Shown piece by piece: positions 12,501 to 24,500 of a stretch of 64,000 nucleotides of DNA. The stretch comes from Mycteria americana (lineage: Eukaryota; Chordata; Aves; Ciconiiformes; Ciconiidae). The notes under the pieces were generated by a model. The model was given only the letters and a program-made list of their open reading frames with translations. It was not told the origin of the DNA and ran no database searches. The DNA lies in the NCBI RefSeq assembly GCF_035582795.1, contig NC_134366.1, positions 148,909,519-148,973,518 on the forward strand. The letters run 5' to 3'. The translations under genes were made by a program, and so were the position numbers. Position 1 is the first letter of the stretch. Every line of letters begins with the position of its first letter.

Positions 12501-15500
12501 ATCGGGCACAAGTATAAATTGGGAGAGGAGTGGCTGGAGAGCAGCCCTGCAGAAAGAGATCTGGGGGTGCTGGTTGGCAGCAGGCTCAATATGAGTCAGC
12601 AGTGTGCCCTGGCAGCCAAGAGTGATGATCCCACTGTATTCAGCGTTGGTGTGGCCTCACCTTGAGCACTGTGCGTAGTTCTGGGCACCACAATTTAAGA
12701 AGGATGTGAAGTTCCTTGAATGTGTCCAGAGGAGGGCAATGAAGCTGGTGAAAGGGCTGGAAGGAATGTCCTATGAGGAGCGGCTAAGGACTTTGGGCTT
12801 GTCTAGTTTGGAGAAAAGGAGGCTGAGGGGCGACCTCGTTGCTCTCTACAGGTTCCTGAGGAGGGGAAGTGGAGAGGGAGGTGCTGATCTCTTCTCCCTG
12901 GTATCCAGTGACAGGACACATGGGAATGGTTCAAAGCTGTGGCAGGGGAGGTTCAGACTGGACATTTCTTTACTGAGAGGCTGGTCAAACACTGGAACAG
13001 GCTTTCTAGAGATGTGGTCAATGCCCCAAGCCTGTCAGTGTTTAAGAGGCATTTGGAAAATGCTCTTAATAACATCCTTTAACTTTTGGTCAGCCCTGAA
13101 CTGGTCAGACTGTTGGACTAGGTGATCATTGTAGGTCCCCTCCAACTGAAATTATTCTATTCTATTCTATTCTATTCTATTCTATTCTATTCTATTCTAT
13201 TCTATTCTGTTCTAATAAAAAAAAAAGATTTTGTCTTGTTTTGGAAAAAGTTTTAAGCTACTTGTTGAAGTTGCATCAGCTCATGCCTATAAGAACATAA
13301 TACTGTTCACTACCGCTTAACAGTGTAACTGTACTTTGTTCATGTAAATGCCAGTTTCCCACAACTCAAAGCAATTCTCTGTCCTGGTTTCGGCTGGGAT
13401 AGAGTTAATTTTCTTCCTAGTAGCTGGTGTAGTGCTGTGTTTTGGACTTAGTATGAGAATAATATTGATAACACACTGATGTTTTAGTTGTTGCTAAGCA
13501 GTGCTTACACCAGTCCAGGACTTTTCAGCTTCCCCTGCTCTGCCAGGTGCACAAGAAGCTGGGAGGGGGCACAGCCAGGACAGCTGACCCCAACTGGCCA
13601 AAGGGCTATGCCATACCATATGGCGTCATGCTCAGTATAGAAACTGGGGGGAGTTGGCTGGGGGGCAGCGATCGCTGCTCAGGGACTGGCTGGGCATCGG
13701 TCAGCGGGTGGTGAGCAGCTGTATCACTTGTTTTTTCTTGGCTTTTGTTCCTCTCTCACTCTCTTGTTTTCCTTCTCATTACAATTTATTATTATTTTGT
13801 GTGTGTGTGTGTTCCAATTATTAAACTGTTCTTATCTCAACCCACAAGTTTTCTTACTTTTGCTCTTCTGATTCTCTCCCCCTTCCCACCGTGGTGGGAA
13901 GGGTGAGTGAGCAGCTGTGTGGTGCTTAATTGCCGACTGGGGCTAAACCACAACATTCTCCATATGAAAAATGGAAACCTACAAAGCTGAACAGGCGAAT
14001 AAAATCATAATTGTAAGCTACAGGTACAGACATTGTAAGCATGACACCCAAGTCATGGGTTTGCAGCAATCATGATACACAATCATGAGATCTTCTCTCT
14101 TTTGGTCTTTATGCAACATTCATGACAGCTCTTCACCCAACAAGTGAATCAGTGTCAGAAATGCAGCAGTACTATCATATCTCAGAGACCTGGCTTCATA
14201 TCAACAAAGAAAAAGTGACCTACCAATGATAAGCAGGACCCCAATAAGAATCCCAATTGCCTGGCCTGTGCTTGGCCAGGAGTGCTCACGCTGTACTTCG
14301 ATAAAACACGACTTTTCACTTGAACACTTGCAGATGTTTACTGCAAAAAGAAATGCCGTGAGGTTAATGAGAAGTTTAGTAGTCCAGTTTGATTATTCAT
14401 AAATGTAACTGTTGTCTTGAAATGAATAATTCTGTGCATAGTATACCTTCAAGATTCACTTGTCTTCCCAAAGGTGGTTTTCCATTGTCGCTAATTATTA
14501 CTGGAACATTATACACCTTCTCTTCAAAGTTAGCATGTTTCGGAGAGAGGTAAGCATGAGTAGCTGTAAGTAGGAAATGGGACGTTCATGTCAGCACAAG
14601 AAAGAAATTTAGCTCAACATTCATACCAGCTGCAAATGTTCTTTTTTAAGGCTGCTTTGCACATGATGGTAGTTTCTGTTTTCCCCCATGTTTTCCCAGC
14701 TCTCATTGGTTTGCAGACATTAAGTCAAAAGGGACCATCTGAATGCCTAGTCTGGCTTTCAGCATAATATGGTCAGAGAATTTCCTTCCTAACTTCTACA
14801 GCAGGCCAGATCTGATCTTGGGTAGTGCTACACTGATAGCATCACATCTAAACCAAGAATATCGCCCCATACTCATAGAAGCCATAACCAACTTAAATTG
14901 TTCTCAAGATCACTTAGTAGGACAGACCATCCTTCTAGCGCACTTACACTGTCACATCTAAGACTCTTTAAAAACTTGGAAAAGTAAGACTATAACAATC
15001 ATTGGGATCAGACCAAAGGTCTATCAATGTCAGTATCTTGTCTCTAGAATAAGTGGAGATTACAATAAAAAAGCAAGCTTGTATTTTGTTTTCTCCTAAT
15101 GCTCTCCCAGCCTTCAACCATCTTCAGCTCAGGGACTTCTTGAGCTAGATGTAATTTCTTGCTTTGAACGTGTAGAAACTTTCTACATACACAACACCCT
15201 GTGGCAACAAGTTCCACAGTCAAGTACCTCCTTCTTCTATCCGCACTGGAAATAACTCCCATAAGCTTCATTTGAGGCTCCCAGGTTTGTGTACTGGAAG
15301 AGAGGGCAAATGATGAACCTTTGGCCACCCTGACCATAGCATTCATGATTTTATAGACCACTGTTGTACTTTTTTCCCTACTCTCTTCCAAGCTAAAAAG
15401 TAGTAGCTTACTTTGCTGCTTCCATACGCTTCCTTATATCAGGCTACTCCATAACTCTGATTATCCTTGTCACCCTATCTGAACCTGTTTCTAGTTCTAC

Positions 15501-18500
15501 TGCATCTTTTTGGAGATGCAGAGGCCGGAGTTCAAGATTTGAACAAATCATGGATTTATACAGGGGCATAATCACAGAATCACACAATCATATAGGTTGG
15601 AAAAGACCTTTAAGATCATTGAGTCCAACCGTAAACCTAACACTACCAAGACCACCACTATACCATGTCCCTAAGCACCTCATCCAAACGTCTTTTAAAT
15701 ACCTCCAGGGATGGCGACTCAACCACTTCCCTGGGCAGCCTGTTCCAATGCTTGACAACCCTTTCAGTGAAGTAAAATTTCCTAATATCCAGTCTAAACC
15801 TCCCCTGGTGCAACTTGAGGCCATTTCCTCTTGTCCTGTGGCTTGTTACCTGGGAGAAGAGACCGACCCCCACCTCTCTACAACCTCCTTTCAGGTAGTT
15901 GTAGAGAGCGATAAGGTCTCCCCTCAGCCTCCTTTTCTCCTGGCTAAACAACCCCAGTTCCCTCAGCCGCTCCTCATAAGGCTTCTGCTCCAGACCCTTC
16001 ACCAGCTTTGTTGCCCTTCTCTGGACACACTCCAGCACCTCAATGTCTCTCTTGTAGTGGGGGCCCAAAACCAAACACAGTATTTGAGGTGTGGCCTCAC
16101 CAGTGCCGAGTACAGGGGCACGATCACTTCCCTAGTCCTGCTGGCCACACTATTTTTGATACAAGCCAGGATGCTTGTCCTAGAAGGAGATCAGGTTGGT
16201 CAAGCAGGACCTGCCTTTCCTGAACCCATGCTGGCTGGGCTTGATCCCTTGGTTATCCTCTACATGCTGTGTGATGGCACTCAGGATGATCTGCTCCATC
16301 AGCTTCCCTGGTACTGAGGTCAGGCTGACAGGCCTGTAGATCCCTGGGTCCTCCTTCCGGCCCTTCTTGAAGATGGGCGTCACATTTGCTAATCTCCAGT
16401 CAGCTGGCACCTCCCCAAATAACAGATAACATAATTATGTTATCTGATTTCTTCTCTGTTCCTTTCCTAGTAATTCCCAATATTTGATCTGCTTTTCTGA
16501 ACACTACTGATAATTTGATCTTACATTTTCATGGAACTGCTTACAGGTCTCACTCCTGACTTGTAATCGCCAGCTCAGCACCCACGATTTCAAATGTGAA
16601 TTTGGGAGTCCAGGGTTCATTTGAATCTGCCATTTTATTGTTCAACCAACTTAGTCTTGCAAGGATGTTCTGCAATTCTTCACACTTGGTTCCTACTCAA
16701 ATAACTTTGTATAAAGAGTAAACTTTGCCTCCTCATTGCACACCCATATTTATTGACCTACACAGCTCCTAGCAAAAACCCCTTTGGAAAACCACACATG
16801 AACTTCCTTCAGTGCAAGAGCTGACCATTCACTCCAGCTCCTGAATTTTAAATGATTATTTATCCTTTCAAAACTTGTCCCTTTCATATCATGGCAGCCC
16901 AGCTTTCTCTAGTGGGACATTTCCTCAAATGTCTTTTAGGAATTTGGACAGGCTCTATCAGCCAAGCACTTACCCATGTGCTTACTGATCGCCTTCAAAG
17001 AACTCCAGTTGGTTTGTGAGGCATGACTTCCCTTTGCACATGAAATGTCAGAAATGGACAGTTTGCAACTGCTCTATTTCTTTAGCAGAAGTGATTTGTA
17101 TTCATTTAAGCACACAGTACATTTTATTCTTATGTGTTTCTTCTCTTGTAAGTACTAGTGAAATTTTAGCTTGCAACATACTAGACTTATCTCTTGAAAA
17201 AATTATTAATGACTTAGGTGTTCAAATAAATACATGCCAAAATGCACGTAATTTCTCAACAATGTAATTTTTTTCTACATGGAATACTGGATATGCAATA
17301 GTAGGAATTAAAAGGAGTTCAACATTTCTTTATGTTTCCCGGAGTACTTGAAGAGTCCCATATCATTATAAGAATAGCTTTATTAACTTACCATTAACTT
17401 TTGAGATTTCCCAATTATTTCTTGTATTCATATCATCCACGAGAGAAAAAGTAAATCTTGAATAATACCGCTGTTCATCATCATCAGTAGCTTGAAGGAA
17501 AGCTCTCTCTCCTCCAATGAGCGGGTGGCAGAAGAAAAGTGGGTAATCCATAGCTAACCGTGGAGGGTTGTCGTTCACATCATGTAAGTGTAGTGTCAAG
17601 GTTGTTTTGGATTTCTGAGCTGTATTACCTGCAGAGTTTGACAGAATGCAAAGTTACATGCACATCTTGGACTTACACGCTGGGTTGTTGCATTTGCAGC
17701 TGTTGTACAGGTACACCACCAGGCAGGCAGTGGGAGGTGGTATTCTGTCTGCAGGCTGCAGAGGCAAGGTCTCAGGAGGCCTGAGGGACTCGTGGTAGCC
17801 ACCACCACTTTTTAAAAAGTATGGTTTGTTTACTCCCAACTCTTGCTAACTACAGAACACTAGCAAGTGAAAGGAGGCAGATAGACCATTGTATTTAGTA
17901 AGTAGTCACGTCCATCGTATCTGGTAAGTGGTCATGTCCAAGGTGACCAGTGCTCTTTAAAGCACTCTTTTAAGCATGAAACTCCTTAAGTTTCCCATCT
18001 CTCTTCTATATATAGGAAATGCAAGTCAATCTTCTGCCTTGGGGCCAAGACAGGGGGCCCAAGAAGAGCTTTCAGAGCCCTGTCATTTCTCCAGCCTGTT
18101 CCTGCAGGAACAGCCCCACTCCATCTCGGTGCTCAAGGAAGCACTCCTTTTTCCTGACACGCAGGAACTGCGTCTTTACCCATATCACCCAAAACAGTGG
18201 CCAGCATTATTGTTTATCTGTGTTTAATAAGGGAAATCTAGATATATACCTCATTCAATCAGATATAGTCCAGAGTTTTTAACCCCTATTCAGTGTAAAT
18301 CACACAATGAAATCTCCCCAGATGCACTATCTGAAAGATTCTAATGGCTGGAACTAGGAGCCCTAATATATTTCTGACTAACTAGTGTATTAGTCTTATT
18401 CATAATAAAATGAAATCCTGTACAAGGTTGCAAGTTACTCTCCAGGTATGTTTTCAGGAAGCCTAAACATACCTACAAGAAAGAATAAATATTTATAGCT

Positions 18501-21500
18501 GTAGAGAAAAAAAGTGGCAGAAAATGTTGATGCTGAAAATACTGAAGAAATTCTAACCTTCTCTGTATGCCATGTGGCTCGCACAAATATAACGACATAT
18601 GATAGCTAACTTCATGAAAGCTGTTTTAATCCTCATTATCTACAACACCAAGATTTATTTTAAGAAAGTTAAATTCTTAAGAAATATATACTTCTAAGGA
18701 TACATCACATGTTCCTGTACTTTTCATGGGTTTAGTCATGGGAAGTATGATAATTCCTCATAAAGCAGTAAGGGCAGGGGATTCCTCTGTGTGTATATGT
18801 AGTTTTTTCATAGCTTACTTAGCTCTGATGCAACAACATGAACTGTGTAGATTTCTTCCTGTTCTCGATCCAAAGTGGAAGCAGTGTATATATGCCCAGT
18901 GGCTGAATCAATCTTCAGCCATTTCCTTATGTCACCTTCTAAGGAGTATCTTTGGAAAGAAATAAGAAAAAATTCACATATACTATTCCAAATCAGGAAA
19001 AATTGCTGACAAAGCAAATACTTATTTATTGATTTTAGGCGAGTGGCTTGATTACAATTGTACTCGAAGAGAGGGTTCTTGGAAGAGTCCCAGTACTACA
19101 GCCAACCAGGAGAGAGAGACAGAGGAAGGGAGGCCAAAATCATTGAGAATAAAGAGTGAGAGCAGAACCGTGGGAACACTACTGTTCCTCCAGCCTGTGT
19201 ACTGCAGCTCCACCTTCCTCCTAACTGGGAAACCTGGGGTGCTCCTGAGCTTTTGGTCCAGAAGTGCACTCTGTCCCAACCCCATGTCCCTCTCTCCCCA
19301 TCACATCTCCAATGCCTTAGTTTTGATGGGGGCACAAGCCAAAGGCTGGGGGGCAGAGGGAGCAGTGCAGCCAGGCACCTTTTTTTGGATCAGCAAGGGG
19401 CCAGGACCCCAAGGTAGACTGCAGTGGTTATCTGCTGCCAGTCTGGAGCAGCCTGTAATTACCATCGGGGCAGCCTTGGAACAGAGAGTGCTTTCAACAT
19501 AAGCACATAATTGCCTTTACATTATTGTTTAAAAAAAACCCAAGGTCTCTGGGTATTTACTTATACAAATTTAACCATGAACATATCACCCAGTTAAAGC
19601 ACAGGCATTTGCTTCAGTAGATGTGACCTGACCTTCTCATTCAACGCTTTTGTTCTTGCAGTACCCCTTGCGTTAAAAACAGCATGCTGACATGCTTGTA
19701 CATCTTTTACTTTTTATACTTTTTTTTAATGTCCTTTAACCTATTTTTTAGCAGAAATTTGGTTTATGGAAATATGAATTCCTGTCATTTGTCTCTGTCA
19801 TCATCCCCCAGAGCTTCTGGACTATGTGGCTCACTTTCAAACCAGTTTGACAGAAGGCCAAACATGCTAAGTTCCCAAAAGTTAGGGGAAAGTAGAAAGC
19901 CAGATGAGAAACCTCTGGGAATAAAACTGGGAGGCCTAACAGTCATATTCTGTAACTCCATTAACTACTTGGTGTTTTGCTGAATTTTAGTTAAATTTCA
20001 AGGATTGTTTGTTTTGGGTTGATCTGTTCAGTATCCCAGCTGGGAATAGTGCAGCAAGAGCCACAAATAATTCTTCTGTCCAACTCTACTGTGTAAGGTA
20101 CATTTACACCATGCAACACTGCACTGTGCATAGATCCATGAGCTGGCAGAGGCTCAAGGTGACTTGACCATACAACATGGCATTGGGCCACCGAACGAGC
20201 CAGTCTGAGGTTTTGCATCCCCCTCACAAGCATAGGAATTGTCTTGCACAGAGCTCTGCATCTGCGGTGGAAGTAGGCATATTGTCTTTGGCAGTTGGAA
20301 AATAAAATGAATTAATTGTCAATTATAGACTTGAGCTTCACTACAGGTTGTGTGTTTTGGTGGAGAAAAAGCCCTGTGTGGTTTCCGGTGTGACATGAAA
20401 AGCAGCTACTGTCCTACTGGTTCCTAGGGGTATGCAGTATATGCTTCATTCATTTGTTAAAGGCATTATGGATGTGGAAACCCTGTTATTCTCAGACCAG
20501 CTCTGCCTTTTTCCAGGACACATATATTGGCCGCCTTCTCTTTTAGTTTCCTGGTTCAAGGGCCCCACTGGCTGATGCTTGTCACAGCACAGAGAGAAAG
20601 CTGGTTAGAAAAGCACTGCCCAGCAGTCTGCTGCAGGTGAGTCACCAGTCACCACCCCACCACACCTTCTCCTTCTACTAGGAGATGAGACTTTTGTAAA
20701 AAAGTCTTTTCCTGAATGCCAAATGTTGGGCATGTTTTCCTTGTACCTCTTTTAGAACAATTTCCTAAATCCTAAATTTGATAAATAAATAATGATCACT
20801 CTTTTTTACCGTACAACAGCCCCCTCAGGATCATAGGCCTCCACTGTCATGACCAGGCTACCGACAGGAATGTCTTCAGACACTTCTCCTTTGTAAACTG
20901 TCTTGGGGAAAACAGGTGGCTCGTCCACATTTGTTACGAAAACTTTGAACAAGGTAAGGGAGCTTGAGTTGTACTGCACGCCTGGCACCAGCGGTTCGGG
21001 GTTTGTAGCATTGATCACCAGGTTGTACATTGGAGCTGCTTCAAAATCAAGAGCCTGGATAAATCAGAAGAAAAAGGCGCTTTAAGCAACAGCCCCACTG
21101 CTGTGGGGAGCTCCCATGGGAAACCACAGAGTGCCCCTCTTCTCAAGGAGGAGATTGCATCCCAGATACAGACAAAATAAGGAAGAGCTGTCAGGAGCAA
21201 AACGACACTGGGAACGGTCAATTTAAATGAAACCATATGCCTGTTTGGAGGCCTCCTCAGCAACTGCATTTTCTAATAACGTTGCCACCTGCCTGACTAA
21301 GTTTAATAACTATATCCTGTTTACAGCAATAGTATTTATAGCTCTGTACGAGAAGGCCTCGGGTGACCTCCGGATGACAAAAGTCATGTGAGGGTTGTTA
21401 CACCGCAGAGTTTCTCACAATTGCCTCCTTGGGAAAAAATGATGCTGAGGTTGAACCTGAAGATGGTCCACCAAACGCTGCATCTGCCTGCCCTTGGCCC

Positions 21501-24500
21501 AGCTGGTGGCAGGTGAACTGGATGCCAACAACACGTCACCCTTGGCAAATGAGTGATAGGTTTTCTGGACCCATAGTTCAAGCGCCTTTGAGAAGGCTAA
21601 TTTCAAAGGGAGAGCACTTTTGCTATTGAAATTCATGGATGTAGCAGAAAGTGTGCCTTATATTCCTGTCTCCAGCATTCAACATATGAGATGTATCACC
21701 CACAGCAGCACCCGCTGACCTTGGCTTTGTCACAGTTAATGTTTGCCTCAGCAGGAACAAACTGCCTCTCCATCCTGACATTGAGACTCACTCGCACCTC
21801 CCATTGCAAAAGCCACCAATGGCCCAGAGCACCAGCAAGGAGGAGGATCTGCCCCATGACAGCCCACCACCACGACCATAGCCCATGGAAACATTTAGCT
21901 GGCTTTATCTTTTCCAGAAATGCTGCTGCAAAGTCACTCAAATAATGCTTTTTTTTTCTTTATGGTACATAAAGACCCACTTCATCAGCCAGAGCCTGCT
22001 CTGCTGGAGAAGGGGCCACCAGCAGAGCCAGTGGAGGGAGCTGCTGGTGGCAGTGGGTGGGTAGGGGACAGCAAAGGCAGGAGGATAGATGTGCCTGAGC
22101 ACTGCACAGGCACAGCATCTGAGCCCAAGAGTGGGGCCTCCTGCAGTCTGCACCATGCTTAGGGTGTCCTCACCCCACCACCAGCCAATGCCCCCCCTGC
22201 AAATCATCACCAGGGCATTTATTGGTTTTGACGTATATATATTTCTATAAAGGAGAAGAATAAACCCATCTATTCACCTTGTTAATCTTGACAAACCCTC
22301 GGTTTGTTTCAGGATCTGTCTCTATGATGAATGTGTCGTTTGGATCTCCTTCCTTCACTTGGTAAATGATGTAGGAGCTCCCTGTGGCAGGCTCGTCTCC
22401 ATCGGTAGCTTGAATTTCTAATATCACTGTTCCTACTGGTTTACTTTCTGCAATAGTCACATTGTGATACTGAGGAGAGAGAGATCGTTGAAACATGACA
22501 CACCAAGCACCATCTGCGGATAAAAACTTGAGCGCTACAACAAGCGCTCAGATGAAGCATCCTACAAGCACGGATGTATTTTAACCCACAGCAGCCGTGT
22601 GAGGGAGGGAAGCGGTAGGCGCACTCCACAGCAGAGACGTAACCAGGTTAGAGGGATGTACAAAAGCACGAGCACCCTAGCCACTGACTGTTATATATTT
22701 AATTGCTCCATGCACCATAGGCCATTGCCACATTAGCAGCTCAGCTCCATTCGCTCTGTTTGATGTGTGCCCTGACCCAGCAGTCTCATCTTGAGACCAG
22801 GTCCTGGGCTGAGACCTTGAGGTGAGAAAGTCAACAGCCTGCTATGTAGGCACCTAGTCTGCATGTGTCTAAGCTCCCGTTATCATCAACAGAGAGCTGG
22901 GCAATGCAGTCAGCAAAGCCCCAAAACCAACACAGCTTCCCCAAGATGGGCCAGCTACACCTGATGGGCCAGGCAGCTCTCCTGAGCCCACTTGCCTACA
23001 TTGCCTACAAGTATGGTGGGAGCTTAGACACCTAAATGTAGAGACTCCAGCCACTGCAGTGTCTGCAGGGAGGCTTGGGCCAGCAGGCAGAAGTCACGGA
23101 AGGTCTGCAGGTCTCTCTGCCAGATGCCAGCACCTCCACCAGAGGAAGAGGCAAGAGCCTGATACTCGATCCAGAACAAGGATACGCAGGTATGCATTTG
23201 GGCATGGATCACTGAACAGTTGTTTCTGGTTAAAGCAAATAGAGCCTTTGATTCCCATTCACCTTCTGGCTTTTCTGGATACATTAATATTGTGTTTGGA
23301 AGGGAACTTGGGAGATGTTAGCCTTTTTCCATTTAGCTATTTTAATTAATTTTAAAGCCTTTTCTTCCCCCTTTCCCTCCAGAACTTACATTTCTGGAAT
23401 AAACTGCTTTAATAGAATCATTTCTTTCTGTACACATAGTTTTCCACTGAGCAAATTACCTTATATTTCAGAATTAACTATGAGTCAGTTCCACTGTTCA
23501 CTGTCTAGATAGAGCTTATATGCAGGCTTTGCAGCAATAGCTAGCCTTTATTTTCACTAGTGGATTGCTCTGTTACTTCTTCTGTAAATTGTTAGTTTCC
23601 CATTGACATTCTATAGACATTGAACATATGCTCAAACATTTGTCAAAAGTTATTGGGACATCAAAACCAGTGTTAAAAATACTCACATCTGATTTTTCAA
23701 AGATGGGAATCTGATCATTGATGTCGATAACATGTATTTGCACATCACAGCGTGTCTGGAATACTACATGGAAAGAGAACAAACAACGTCATGGCAACCC
23801 TTCTGCCGAAAATAACTTTCCTCCAAAAGAGTTCACTGTGAGCAAAAGTGAGTACTGCTAGGTTGCCCAATCCAAGCAAAGTCCTGCTGTTGTAAGAAGC
23901 ACTTGATCTCCAATATCTCTTATCAGTGACAGCCTTACTCTCTATCTTACTGTTCACCTTCCCAATTTCTTCAGCATTGTCCCATCCTGTTTCATTTCAT
24001 TTCCCTCACTTTTTTTAACCATATCCCTTTACCGGGACGATGGATATCTATGAATTGTGTTAGCTTTCTCAACACCACTTTTGCATGCCAAAAAGCAAGC
24101 CCCAGGTTGTTATACTACCTTGTCCTCTTGGTGGGCCATCAGGCAGCACCCTCATTTTCGTTACAGCCAGACTTAAACTTCAGATCTATGTAAATCTTAA
24201 CCCTACCTGAGCAGGGGCACTCACAACGACGGGGGTTTGTGACTTTAAAAGCATACTCTGTCTGGTTGTGTGCTATTCACATGTAGCTGGGTTTTAGTGT
24301 TTTACGGATGTGCTTCATGAGCTGAAAGTTAAGGAATATTCTAAACAAAACTGTCTGGATGGAATTCAAATAAGCATCCAAAACAAATCACCAGCTTCGC
24401 CTCCTGCAAGGTTTTCATACAGTCTGCCTAAGTGATGCTATTTCATTTACAGATATGTCACACTGCTTTCTTTACATGCCAGTTCCTCCATCCACAAGTT

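Larger units (their letters stand above)
11716..13214 (+). mobile_element. CR1 LINE, 5'-truncated, with expanded (ATTCT)n tail
   Basis: A non-LTR retrotransposon of the chicken-repeat-1 clade. It starts inside the reverse transcriptase domain ([31 protein letters not shown]) and runs through to the CR1 3' end (GGTCCCCTCCAACTGAAAT). It ends in about 12 copies of a 5-bp ATTCT unit (13154-13214) instead of the usual few 8-bp units. A frameshift near 12085 and a small internal deletion near 12620 show it is dead. It lies antisense in CDH17 intron 17. Confidence 0.95.
9561..14223. other. CDH17 intron 17 (4.66 kb), rich in mobile elements
   Basis: Holds the TA/CA repeat, a CR1 LINE on the plus strand and a solo LTR on the plus strand, both antisense to CDH17. 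The remaining sequence (9561-10120 and 10210-11715) is AT-rich with nothing recognisable. Confidence 0.85.
14564..17391. other. CDH17 intron 15 (between exons 16 and 15), almost wholly LINE-derived
   Basis: Holds an ancient CR1/L3-like LINE copy interrupted by a younger CR1. 14564-15000 and 17050-17391 show nothing clear. Confidence 0.8.

Noticed and set aside
12116-12589. A 157-codon minus-strand open frame
   Set aside because: Antisense shadow of the CR1 reverse transcriptase on the plus strand.
15550-16317. A 255-codon open frame on the plus strand
   Set aside because: It is the antisense of the younger CR1 LINE; the real coding sense is the minus strand with CR1 reverse transcriptase motifs.
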